Shown here piece after piece: positions 55,736-64,000 of a stretch of 64,000 bases of DNA. Source of the stretch: UBA1231 sp045123185 (GTDB lineage Bacteria; Bacillota_I; Bacilli_A; ML615J-28; CAG-313). Position 1 is the stretch's first letter, and the number at the start of each line of letters is the position of its first letter. A model generated the notes under the pieces. The model saw only the letters and a program-made list of their open reading frames with translations, was not told where the DNA came from and searched no databases. The DNA is taken from positions 124,001 to 188,000 of the forward strand of contig JBGVIL010000026.1 in NCBI GenBank assembly GCA_045123185.1. The letters are read 5' to 3'. A program made the position numbers and the translations under genes.

Positions 55736-58700
55736 ATGAAGTCTACAAAAAACAAAACATTTAGAATACAACAAAGAAATCAACACTTAAAAAACATCTT
55801 AGAGGAAAGCTATTACATTGAACTAGGTACTGTATTACCCCAAGTCATGGAAAAAATCATGCTTGGTGAAGTTGTTAAACTTGAAGATATTTATCATACA
55901 GGTCTTTTAACAGAAGGCGTCGGAAGAATTACTGATGACTCATTAAAAGAAGTTAAATATCAGTTTACAGTACTAAATAGTTTAAGAAACAAATCTGCTT
56001 CCAATAAGATTTTTTTGACGTGCGGTTTACTACATTATCATTTAAATGATGATACTGAATATTATGCGCCGATTGTATTAATACCAGTTGAGATTGATTT
56101 TAATGATGAAACAATCGTTAAATCTTCTAAACCGATTATTAACAATATTTTAATTAATGAAATTCAAGCACACTTAGCTGTTGATATTTCTTACGATGCA
56201 ACATTTAAATATTTATATGACATAGACAATTATTGTATTGAACTTGCGAAAAAGACTGAATGTACATGTAGTGTTGGTAACTACTTAACTGTTCTATCAG
56301 TGGAATATACAGAAAATGTATTAAATTTTGAAGACTTCTCTACTGAAAGATCAATTTATGAAATTGAACCTAAAGTAATATTACAAGACTATTTTGAAAA
56401 AGTTAAATCTGTTGTTCCAACAAACATTTATCAAAAAAGAGCTTTACTTAAAATTAATAATGGTGAAAGCTTTGTTGTTGATGGAAAAGTTTCAACTGGT
56501 AAAACTCAAACGATTTTAAATGCTATCGCAAACGCAGTTCAAAAAAACAAAAAAGTACTATATGTATCACAAGACACAAATAGTATTAAGTCACTTGAAA
56601 CTGAACTAAGAAAACATCAACTTGCTAATTATACATATAACTTATGTCGTAACTATCAAATTTTATATGATGAATCAAATGTTATTCCGAATATTCGAGA
56701 AGAAAAAATTGGTATCGAAACAATCACACCAATTTGTTATTACGAAGACGCTTTATACGCTAGCGTTCATGGATGTAACTATTCAAAAATTGTTACCCGT
56801 TTAGCATTAATAAAAAATCAAATGCCGGAAATTCAAAAGATTCCAATTGAAGTATCTTTAGAAAATCATGAAATTCAAGAAGTATATCAAAACTTAAAAG
56901 ATATTGAAAACATCTTAGATGAAATTGAACCATTAGATATTAATGTTTGGAGTGGTCTTGAACAATATTATAATAAATCACATGCTAGTGAAATCATTTC
57001 ATCAACAAAAAAATATGCTTCATTGTTAAAACAATTTAATAAAGATATGAACATCTTTACTAAAAAATATGGTATTAATCTACCAACAAATTTCATAAAT
57101 GCTCAAAAGCTATTAACATATATTTCGACTTTTGAAAAATTAATGCCACCTGCTGTTTGGACAAAGAAATATGATCCAGCAAAAATTAATCAATTACTAG
57201 AAACTATTTCTAATTTCCAAATGGAAAACAATAAATTATCTGAGGTTTATGATGAATACTTAAACCCAGGTTATGTTAAAAATAACATTAAGAGTTTATT
57301 AGAATCAATTTGTTATAATCATTTAACAATTGAAAACGAATATGAAATTAATAATATCTTAAGAGATTATGATGTAATTAAATCTACTTTAACGAATATC
57401 GCAAAAGAACAAAAGATTAATACAAAAACACTATATAAACTTGCTGAAATTATTAATAATAATGATTTTGATCATGGTTTCTTTAAATACCTTGAAAATA
57501 TTGTTAATTTAATAAACACTGTTGATGTTAAATCAGAATGGGTTGATTTCTATTTAAGAAATATAGTACACATTAATGATCACTATCAACGTGTAATTGA
57601 AGTTATCAATCGTTATGTTAATACAAAAGAACAACTACAAAAATATTTAATTAAAGGTAATAGTCTAACTTATAACCAAATTAAAGAGTTATCAAACAAT
57701 AAAGATTTTATTAAACTAATTGTTCAAATGTTTAATAAAAAACAATTAAAACAAAACCGTTTAACTACGGAAGAATGTTGTAAGATGGTAATTGATTTAA
57801 TTGAATTAGGCGATAAATTACTTGATGAAGTTAAAAATACTAATGTTTTTGATAAAGACAATTTTGATTCATTTATTATTAAATATAAAACATGGATTGA
57901 TTTTGTTTTATCACTTGATAAGAAAACATCAAAAATATTTTATTCACATTTGTCAAAATATCGTCGTTCAATTGTTGATAAAACAGAATTCTTAAATGTA
58001 TATAATGAGTTTTCAAGAAGTACTAATGCTTTAGATGATTTATATATTAGTTTATCTAGATATGGTATTGAGTTTGAAAAAGAATTAATTACTGAAAAGA
58101 ATATTGAATCTAGTAAATGGATTGAATATTTAAATGGTTTACTTAAAACAATTGAAACTTTAAAGAAACTATATAAGAAAACTAATATTACATTTGATGA
58201 TTTAATTAAAATAATTAATACTGATAATGAATATGCTAATCTTAGTCAATTATTAAATGAAAATCAACATCAAATGAAAACATATTTAGGCACAGCTTAT
58301 CAAGGTTTAGAAACTAATTGTGCTTTAATTAGCGTTTTAGAAAAACATTACGGTTATTTTATTAAGAGTTTAACGAATAAAGATCATATATATGCATTAT
58401 TTGAAAACAACTTAATGAAACCTTTAGTTGAAGAAAATAGTCAATTATTGAGGTTAGCAGATAATCTAAAGAATGAACACAATATGTTTAGTAGATATTT
58501 TGTCGGTGGAAAATCAGCTATTTTAGAATGTAGTCTACAAGATTCAGTTAAGAAAATTCATCGATACGAAGAAAGAACAAAAGAAATAAAACTAATTTTC
58601 CAATTATTTGAATATGTGAAATATTTTGATCGATTAGGTTTAAAACATATTGGTGAAGGTATTTTAGAATCTAAGTATTCTAAAGGTATAAGTGAAATCT

Positions 58701-60031
58701 ACATTTATTCAACATATTCTGATTATCAATTAGAATTAATTAATAAGAATCCAATTTTATCAGACGCGCCTAATATTTTATTATGGCTTGAAAATTACAA
58801 CTATTTTGAAAGAAATTATTGTATTTCTAGTTTAAAGAATTTAGAAAGAAATAAAATGGAAATTGATAAGAGGATTTTAAATAAAGTTAAAAAGATTCCA
58901 TTTAATCATTATAACAAAATAATTAATGAATTAATTAATTATAAAAATGTATTTTTGATTGACTTAAATATATTTAACTCTGATATCGATTACTCTCAAT
59001 TTGATTTAGTACTCGTTGATGATGTAAATCTTTCAACTTCATTTAAATATAATTCAATTATGGATTGTAATCAAGTAGTATTATTTGGAGATTCTAGTCA
59101 AACAATTAATAATTCTAATAGTATGTTTTCAATTATTCCAAAACGAAAAGTATTACATTTACCAATGGGATATATGAAAGATAATCCACAATACGGAAAT
59201 GTTTTAAAAGAAAAGAACGAGTATATTTTAGATTTTAAGAAAACTGTTTCAACAATTCAATTTGATGATTTAAATAGTCTTGTTAAACAAATAGTTGTTA
59301 ATTTCTATAAAGATACAACAAAGAAAATTAATATTTTACTTCGTTCTAATAACTATAAAGTTATTATTATTAAATGTTTAATTAAACATTTAAAAGAATA
59401 TTTCTCTGATGATGACATTTTCGATTTATTAGAACATAATATTGATTTAATTTTAGTACCAAGAGAAAATACAAGAGTGTGTGATGAAGCATATTTCTTA
59501 TTTGATGATTTTACTGAAATGGATGTTGAATTATTTAAATCATGTATTACAAATTATTCAACAGCAAAATTAAATACTTATGTTTACGGAACTCACGATA
59601 ACTTATTAGAAGTTGAAGATATCCCTAAATATATGAATGAATTATTAAAATATAACACAAAGAATGAAAGAGTAATGTCTGAACTTGTTCAAATTATTTA
59701 TAATGAATTACATGAAAGAGGTATAAAAGTTGAACAAGGACATGGATGTTTAGACCTAATTGTTAAGGGTAAGGTAACAAGAGGAAAAGTTGTAACGCCA
59801 AATGTTGGTATCATGATAGAAGGATTAGATACGAAGATATCTTATTCAAAATTAAATGACTATCAATACTATTATAATGAGTACACTAATAATGGTTGGA
59901 AAATATTCATTTTATTTGTTGATGATATTATTAATAACTTACAAGTTAGACTTGATCAAATTTGTAAATATTTATCCAAAGATGATGAACACATTACTCA
60001 TCAACTAAAGATAGATGAATTCTTAGGATAA
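55736..60031 (+). CDS. DUF4011-type superfamily 1 helicase-like protein with eroded motifs
   Basis: 1,431 aa. Residues about 80-150 match DUF4011 (FLTCGLLHYH...YYAPIVLIPVEI). Walker A is GKVSTGKT (250-257), where the family has GPPGTGKS. After a long helical insertion, motif II is LVDDVN (D1095-D1096) in place of DEAS, and motif III is GDSSQ (1118-1122). The C-terminal PDDEXK-like region keeps LDLIVKG but has IEGLDTK where an E-x-K or ECDG element is expected. ATP hydrolysis or nuclease activity is doubtful. I chose the ATG at 55736 after GGTGAT; an in-frame ATG lies 12 nt earlier. Such proteins occur near defence genes, but no partner is evident here. Confidence 0.75.
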   Translation: MKSTKNKTFRIQQRNQHLKNILEESYYIELGTVLPQVMEKIMLGEVVKLEDIYHTGLLTEGVGRITDDSLKEVKYQFTVLNSLRNKSASNKIFLTCGLLHYHLNDDTEYYAPIVLIPVEIDFNDETIVKSSKPIINNILINEIQAHLAVDISYDATFKYLYDIDNYCIELAKKTECTCSVGNYLTVLSVEYTENVLNFEDFSTERSIYEIEPKVILQDYFEKVKSVVPTNIYQKRALLKINNGESFVVDGKVSTGKTQTILNAIANAVQKNKKVLYVSQDTNSIKSLETELRKHQLANYTYNLCRNYQILYDESNVIPNIREEKIGIETITPICYYEDALYASVHGCNYSKIVTRLALIKNQMPEIQKIPIEVSLENHEIQEVYQNLKDIENILDEIEPLDINVWSGLEQYYNKSHASEIISSTKKYASLLKQFNKDMNIFTKKYGINLPTNFINAQKLLTYISTFEKLMPPAVWTKKYDPAKINQLLETISNFQMENNKLSEVYDEYLNPGYVKNNIKSLLESICYNHLTIENEYEINNILRDYDVIKSTLTNIAKEQKINTKTLYKLAEIINNNDFDHGFFKYLENIVNLINTVDVKSEWVDFYLRNIVHINDHYQRVIEVINRYVNTKEQLQKYLIKGNSLTYNQIKELSNNKDFIKLIVQMFNKKQLKQNRLTTEECCKMVIDLIELGDKLLDEVKNTNVFDKDNFDSFIIKYKTWIDFVLSLDKKTSKIFYSHLSKYRRSIVDKTEFLNVYNEFSRSTNALDDLYISLSRYGIEFEKELITEKNIESSKWIEYLNGLLKTIETLKKLYKKTNITFDDLIKIINTDNEYANLSQLLNENQHQMKTYLGTAYQGLETNCALISVLEKHYGYFIKSLTNKDHIYALFENNLMKPLVEENSQLLRLADNLKNEHNMFSRYFVGGKSAILECSLQDSVKKIHRYEERTKEIKLIFQLFEYVKYFDRLGLKHIGEGILESKYSKGISEIYIYSTYSDYQLELINKNPILSDAPNILLWLENYNYFERNYCISSLKNLERNKMEIDKRILNKVKKIPFNHYNKIINELINYKNVFLIDLNIFNSDIDYSQFDLVLVDDVNLSTSFKYNSIMDCNQVVLFGDSSQTINNSNSMFSIIPKRKVLHLPMGYMKDNPQYGNVLKEKNEYILDFKKTVSTIQFDDLNSLVKQIVVNFYKDTTKKINILLRSNNYKVIIIKCLIKHLKEYFSDDDIFDLLEHNIDLILVPRENTRVCDEAYFLFDDFTEMDVELFKSCITNYSTAKLNTYVYGTHDNLLEVEDIPKYMNELLKYNTKNERVMSELVQIIYNELHERGIKVEQGHGCLDLIVKGKVTRGKVVTPNVGIMIEGLDTKISYSKLNDYQYYYNEYTNNGWKIFILFVDDIINNLQVRLDQICKYLSKDDEHITHQLKIDEFLG

Positions 60032-60034
60032 TAT

Positions 60035-60562
60035 ATGAAGAATAAAAGTTATTATCTAACTGAAATTAAAAGAGAACTTAAATTACAACCTTGTTCAATA
60101 ACTAAAATCAAAAAGTTATTGACAGACATGACAACTAATAATATTAGTATTAATAGTAAAACTTACAAGGGTCGAACTTTACTTCATTATGCGGTTAAAT
60201 ACAATCAAAAAAGATTAGTTACTTTATTTATAAAAATGGGTATGAACCCTGAAATTTGTGATGATGATTATAATACACCGTTACACTTAGCAGTATTAAA
60301 AAATAAATATCAAATTATTCAAGAATTATTAAAAAATAATGTTAACGTAAATGTTACCGGTGAATTTGAACAAACACCATTACATTTAGCAGTTGCATGT
60401 AATAATTTAGAAATAATTAAATTGTTGCTTGAATATGGTGCAGATTATAACATTGTTGATGAACAAAACTTACGCCCAATTGATTATGCAATTGACGAAA
60501 AGAATGAAAAAATAATTAATTATATTACATCTTATAAAAAAGGAGGAATAGCAAATGAATAA
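60035..60562 (+). CDS. ankyrin-repeat protein
   Basis: 175 aa. About four ankyrin repeats run from residue 45 to 165 (GRTLLHYAVKYNQ, NTPLHLAVLKNKY, QTPLHLAVACNNLE, LRPIDYAIDEKNE). A helical N-terminal cap of about 40 residues precedes them. There is no signal peptide, so it is probably a cytosolic protein-interaction module. It starts 4 nt after the helicase-like gene and overlaps cdaA by 8 nt, so all three are likely cotranscribed. Confidence 0.9.
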   Translation: MKNKSYYLTEIKRELKLQPCSITKIKKLLTDMTTNNISINSKTYKGRTLLHYAVKYNQKRLVTLFIKMGMNPEICDDDYNTPLHLAVLKNKYQIIQELLKNNVNVNVTGEFEQTPLHLAVACNNLEIIKLLLEYGADYNIVDEQNLRPIDYAIDEKNEKIINYITSYKKGGIANE

Positions 60563-61373
60563 AATATTAACATTTAGTTCTAGTTTATTTGATAAATTAT
60601 TAGAATTTATGAAAAGCTATTATGCTGGATCTCCAGTGAGACTTGCTTTAGATATTTTAATCTTAGTAGGTATTGTTGGATTCGTATTATATTTTATGTT
60701 TAAGTTTACTCATAAAAAATGGACAATCTATAGTATTATTTTCTTTGTTGCGTTGTTCGCAATTATCGTAATAGCTGATTTAAAAATGGCTTATCGTATT
60801 TATCCATATGTTGTTTTATTATATTTCTTTATTTGGGGAATATACTTTATTCCAAATATTAGAAATTTATTTGAAGGTTTAACAAAACCAAAAAATAATA
60901 AAAACTTTGTTATTAACGAAGAAGCTCAAGAAGAATTAATTAAAACTTTAATTGATACAGTTACACACCTTTCTGAAAGACAAGTAGGTGCGATTATCAC
61001 TATTGAAAAAGAAGATTCACTAAATACTTACATTGGAAAAGGTACAACTTTAGATTCTGAAGTTACAAGAGAATTATTAGAAACAATCTTTATGCCAGGA
61101 ACTGCATTACATGATGGTGCAGTAATCATCCGTGAAAATCGTATCATGTGTGCTGGGGCTTTCTATCCAACATCAGAAACTGGAAGTATTCCAAAAACTT
61201 ATGGTTCTAGACACCGTGCCGCGCTTGGTATTAGCGAAAAGAGTGACGCATTTACAATTGTTGTTTCAGAAGAAACAGGTAACATCGCTGTTACTTTTGA
61301 TGGAACATTAACTGAAAAAGTTTCATTAGATGGATTAAAAGTTTTCTTAAAACAAAACATTATCGTTAAATAG
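60555..61373 (+). CDS. cdaA: membrane diadenylate cyclase
   Basis: 272 aa. Three N-terminal membrane segments (about 28-50, 56-74, 78-100) precede the DAC domain (about 115-270), with catalytic D187-G-A189 and R219-H-R221 in GSRHRAALGISE. It makes c-di-AMP from two ATP at the membrane, controlling K+ and osmolyte balance and wall homeostasis. The start follows AAAGGAGG and overlaps the ankyrin gene by 8 nt. The usual partners cdaR (YbbR repeats) and glmM are not downstream; a PAS membrane protein takes that place. Confidence 0.96.
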   Translation: MNKILTFSSSLFDKLLEFMKSYYAGSPVRLALDILILVGIVGFVLYFMFKFTHKKWTIYSIIFFVALFAIIVIADLKMAYRIYPYVVLLYFFIWGIYFIPNIRNLFEGLTKPKNNKNFVINEEAQEELIKTLIDTVTHLSERQVGAIITIEKEDSLNTYIGKGTTLDSEVTRELLETIFMPGTALHDGAVIIRENRIMCAGAFYPTSETGSIPKTYGSRHRAALGISEKSDAFTIVVSEETGNIAVTFDGTLTEKVSLDGLKVFLKQNIIVK

Positions 61374-61382
61374 AGGTGAAAT

Positions 61383-62585
61383 ATGAATATCATTTTAAAT
61401 GTTCAGTTTATACCTACATCTCTTGCTTTTAGTTTTTTATTAATTGTTTTAGTTTTAACACTTTTAAAAATCTTTAATTATCGTCGTTTTTGTTTTATTG
61501 AATATTTAAGTATTGCATTAATTGCTGTAGTTTACTTTTTATTAAAATGGTTAATTCATGATTTAGTTTTAGTAAGAGATATTGTTATTGCTTGTCTATC
61601 AGCAATCGCATTAGGATTTTCTATTTATGATTTATTTAATTATGTTGGAAAACTTAATGCTTTTCAAAGAAGAACAAACTCATTATTAAAAAATGCACCA
61701 TTTGATTATTATTTTACATCTGATGCAAAAGACCGAATTTTTGATTTCAATGATAGTTTTGTAGATATCACAAATCTTGAAAAAGAAGAATTATATGGTA
61801 CTCGCGGACTTCAAACATTATTAGCTAAATTACAAATTACATCAATTAATAATCAACCAATTTCAGAAACATTATTTATGCGTTTCCACGTTGATTATGA
61901 AAATAGTTCACATGTCAAAACACCATCACATTTCCATATGACATTAATTGAAAATGGTCAAGAACAAGAATTCTTAGGAATTATTGACCCTCTTTTCCAA
62001 AATGACAAATTTATTGGTCGTTGTGTTTATTTATCAAAAAGCAATAAACAAGCTCTTCGTAAAATTGAAGAAGGTTTACAAGAAGCATTAGACACAATTA
62101 AAAATGATCGTTCTCAACTTTATGTTATGATGTCAATGTTAGAAAATGTAGTTATGTATTATGACTATAATACTTCAACTTATGTTGTTACTGAACAAAT
62201 GGCTAAAATGCTTGGATTAAACCAAAGAGAATATTCTATTGGTGAATTTATTAATATGATTAAGCCAACAGATTTAGCTTTATATCAAGAACAAAGTAGT
62301 ATTATTAGTTCTGTTGAAGTAACAAGAATTAAATACAATTTAGAATTAGGCGGAAAATACTATCCAGTATATGACGATTTAATTTATTTACAAAGAGATA
62401 GTAAACTAATTTCAATTATTCATCTTGTTGAATATCAAAAAGCTGAAACTATTGATGAAGAAAGTAGTACATCATTTAGAGATTTCTCTAAAAAAGTTGA
62501 AGAAGAAGTTGAACAACCAAAAGAAGATTATAAAGATAAACTTGCTGAAACATTAAAACTTTTAGAAAAAGTTTTAGGTGAATAA
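61383..62585 (+). CDS. membrane protein with two PAS-like domains
   Basis: 400 aa. Three hydrophobic segments (about 12-32, 38-58, 66-88) are followed by two PAS-like domains (about 100-215, NAPFDYYFTSDAKDRIFDFND; and about 245-350, MLENVVMYYDYNTSTYVV). A charged C-terminal tail follows (355-400). There is no kinase, GGDEF, EAL or HTH output domain. It lies 9 nt after cdaA behind AGAGGTGA and 1 nt before ispDF. The membrane layout resembles that of CdaA itself. A sensory regulator of CdaA is an inference from position. Confidence 0.7.
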   Translation: MNIILNVQFIPTSLAFSFLLIVLVLTLLKIFNYRRFCFIEYLSIALIAVVYFLLKWLIHDLVLVRDIVIACLSAIALGFSIYDLFNYVGKLNAFQRRTNSLLKNAPFDYYFTSDAKDRIFDFNDSFVDITNLEKEELYGTRGLQTLLAKLQITSINNQPISETLFMRFHVDYENSSHVKTPSHFHMTLIENGQEQEFLGIIDPLFQNDKFIGRCVYLSKSNKQALRKIEEGLQEALDTIKNDRSQLYVMMSMLENVVMYYDYNTSTYVVTEQMAKMLGLNQREYSIGEFINMIKPTDLALYQEQSSIISSVEVTRIKYNLELGGKYYPVYDDLIYLQRDSKLISIIHLVEYQKAETIDEESSTSFRDFSKKVEEEVEQPKEDYKDKLAETLKLLEKVLGE

Positions 62586-62586
62586 C

Positions 62587-63690
62587 ATGATAACTGCAAT
62601 TATTCTACTAGGTGGTAACTCTTCTAGAATGAATGGATCAGTTAATAAAGTGTATATGAAACTATATAATAAACCAGTAATTAATTATAGTTTAGATGCA
62701 TTTTTAAAAGTAGAAGAAGTTAATCAAATTATATTAGTTTATAATCCTAAAGATAAAGAATTATTAGATAAAGTATTAGAATATTATCCTGAAGATGATA
62801 TTAAAATTGTTGAAGGTGGAACAACTAGACACGAAAGTGTTCATAAAGCACTAGAATATGTTCAAACAGAACAAGTTCTAATTCATGATGCAGCAAGACC
62901 ATATATCACACCTTGTGATATTCGTAGAGTTATTAAATCATTAAATAGTTATGATGCTTCAACTTTATATCATCCAGTTGTTGATCAAATAAAATGGAAT
63001 GGTAAAACAATTCCTAAAGGTGAATTAAAAGCAGTTTCTACTCCACAAGCTTTTAATGAAGAAGCATGGAACTTTATTTTAATGAATCCGAATTTTGATG
63101 CAGCTGATGAACTTGAAATTATTGAACAAAAACACTTTAAGATTGGATATGTCGAAGAAACATTACCAAATCCTAAAATTACTTATCAAAGTGATTTAGT
63201 AAATAATGACTTCCGAGTAGGTTTATCAATTGATTTTCATCCTTTTGTTGAAAAAGATTATTTAACTTTAGGTGGAGTAAAAATACCATCTAAGTTTGGT
63301 TTAAAAGGCCATAGCGATGCAGATGCTTTATATCATGCTGTTTGTGAAAGTATTTATGGTGCTTTAGCAAAAGGAGATATGGGAACTAATTTTCCTGATA
63401 ATGATATGCAGTATAAAGGAATTGATTCTAGTTTCTTTATTAAGCAAGCTAAACAATCATTAATCGATAATAACTATGAAATTGCTAATATTGATCTAAT
63501 GATTTTATTAGAAAAGCCAAAACTTAAAGATTATAAAAAACAAATCCAACAAAATCTTGCTGAATTATTAGATATAAACAAAGACTTAATTTCTGTAAAA
63601 GCAACTACTTATGAATTAATGGGTCCAGTTGGTCAAAGCGAAGGAATTCAAGTCGAATCAATTGTTTTACTTAAAAAAGTTAGTTTATAA
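62587..63690 (+). CDS. ispDF: bifunctional IspD/IspF (MEP pathway)
   Basis: 367 aa. IspD (about 1-205) is a CTP-dependent MEP cytidylyltransferase with VLIHDAARPYI and the STPQAF motif. IspF (about 209-367) is the cyclodiphosphate synthase with metal ligands D216 and H218 (IDFHPF), GHSDADAL (242-248) and TTYELMGPVGQSEGI near the end. IspE would act between them. The fusion is common in Proteobacteria and unusual in Firmicutes. I chose the ATG at 62587 after TTAGGTGAATAAC; an in-frame GTG lies 9 nt upstream inside that site. Confidence 0.94.
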   Translation: MITAIILLGGNSSRMNGSVNKVYMKLYNKPVINYSLDAFLKVEEVNQIILVYNPKDKELLDKVLEYYPEDDIKIVEGGTTRHESVHKALEYVQTEQVLIHDAARPYITPCDIRRVIKSLNSYDASTLYHPVVDQIKWNGKTIPKGELKAVSTPQAFNEEAWNFILMNPNFDAADELEIIEQKHFKIGYVEETLPNPKITYQSDLVNNDFRVGLSIDFHPFVEKDYLTLGGVKIPSKFGLKGHSDADALYHAVCESIYGALAKGDMGTNFPDNDMQYKGIDSSFFIKQAKQSLIDNNYEIANIDLMILLEKPKLKDYKKQIQQNLAELLDINKDLISVKATTYELMGPVGQSEGIQVESIVLLKKVSL

Positions 63691-63719
63691 AATGGTGAAT
63701 TAATTTCACCATTTTTTTA
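63691..63719 (+). terminator. terminator of the cdaA-ispDF operon
   Basis: AATGGTGAA (63691-63699) pairs with TTCACCATT (63705-63713), followed by a T-run. Confidence 0.9.
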
Positions 63720-63763
63720 TTTATTTTAAAAAAGTAATTGTCATATAATTTATTGGTGATATC

Positions 63764-64000
63764 TTGAAGAAGAAATACTTTATTTTTTTAATAATTTTAT
63801 TAATAATACCAATTCTGATAATTAGAGTTATTGATAACTACTTTAGTCCAAAGACTAATGAGTATATATATAATCAAACCAAAATTCTAGTCTCAAATAC
63901 TTTTAGTGGATTAATTAATAAATCAATTATGCCTTATATAGAAGAACAAGAACTTGTAAAAATTACCTACAAAGAAAATAGTAATGTTAGTAATGTAGTT
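63764..64000 (+). CDS. YunB-like sporulation protein (partial, N-terminal 79 residues)
   Basis: It begins with TTG at 63764 after TTGGTGATATC and stays open to the window edge. An N-terminal membrane segment (about 5-24, KYFIFLIILLIIPILII) precedes VIDNYFSPKTNEYIYNQ..ILVSNTFSGLINKSI. This resembles the start of YunB: a TM helix, then I-x(4)-P-x(3)-Y and an IN-[KR] element. YunB is made in the mother cell during Bacillus sporulation. The C-terminal majority lies outside the window, so the call rests on the N-terminal pattern only. Confidence 0.5.
   Translation, partial: MKKKYFIFLIILLIIPILIIRVIDNYFSPKTNEYIYNQTKILVSNTFSGLINKSIMPYIEEQELVKITYKENSNVSNVV

Overview
The window comes from a very AT-rich, Gram-positive-type bacterium, most likely a Bacilli lineage close to the Mollicutes/Erysipelotrichia branch (inference; no rRNA is present). 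It keeps peptidoglycan synthesis (MurA), lipoproteins with clear lipoboxes, c-di-AMP synthesis, the MEP isoprenoid pathway (fused IspDF), strong AGGAGG/GGTGA ribosome sites and textbook sigma-A promoters. Both ends look like sporulation genes: a basic, hydrophobic tail resembling YabQ at the left edge and a YunB-like start at the right edge. TGA is a normal stop here (for example at 2326-2328) and Trp is read from TGG, so the standard code applies.

Layout. 1-430: 3' end of a gene, then tRNA-Tyr and tRNA-Gln. 490-3735: a DUF1700/DUF4097-type membrane protein, a tiny membrane protein and glyA. 3835-7312: a long MscL, then a Mn2+ (yybP-ykoY) riboswitch controlling a P-type cation ATPase. 7342-9810: an aspartase-like protein without its catalytic loop, divergent from murA. 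9866-35132: the dominant feature, two neighbouring genes with CvpA-like N-terminal membrane regions followed by large acidic helical repeat regions predicted to lie outside the cell. One is 806 aa. The other spans 22.56 kb (7,520 codons) but is cut by one in-frame TGA at 27255.

35262-38581: rpmE, two aminopeptidases (M29, M18) and a TspO-like protein. 38705-42622: a large secreted GHL10-type glycosidase with a C-terminal membrane anchor. 42771-43945: tdk, tadA and the 4.5S SRP RNA. 43981-48593: a metallo-beta-lactamase-fold hydrolase, a nonsense-interrupted InlB-repeat lipoprotein and a GH18 lipoprotein. 48667-52456: a compact RNA-modification operon (RsuA, TtcA-like, TcdA, Dus) ending with a small lipoprotein. 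52472-60562: hflX, a ClpC-like ATPase with a dead second AAA module, a DUF4011 helicase-like protein with eroded motifs and an ankyrin protein. 60555-64000: cdaA followed by a membrane PAS protein in the place normally held by cdaR, then ispDF and the start of a yunB-like gene.

The most unusual content is the giant gene. Its central 11 kb is a tandem array with a 1,077-nt (359-aa) period that is itself organised into about 3.23-kb three-unit higher-order repeats. Each 359-aa unit appears to be two copies of a roughly 180-aa helical module. The 806-aa neighbour shares both the membrane head and a C-terminal module, which suggests a two-member, previously undescribed surface-protein family.
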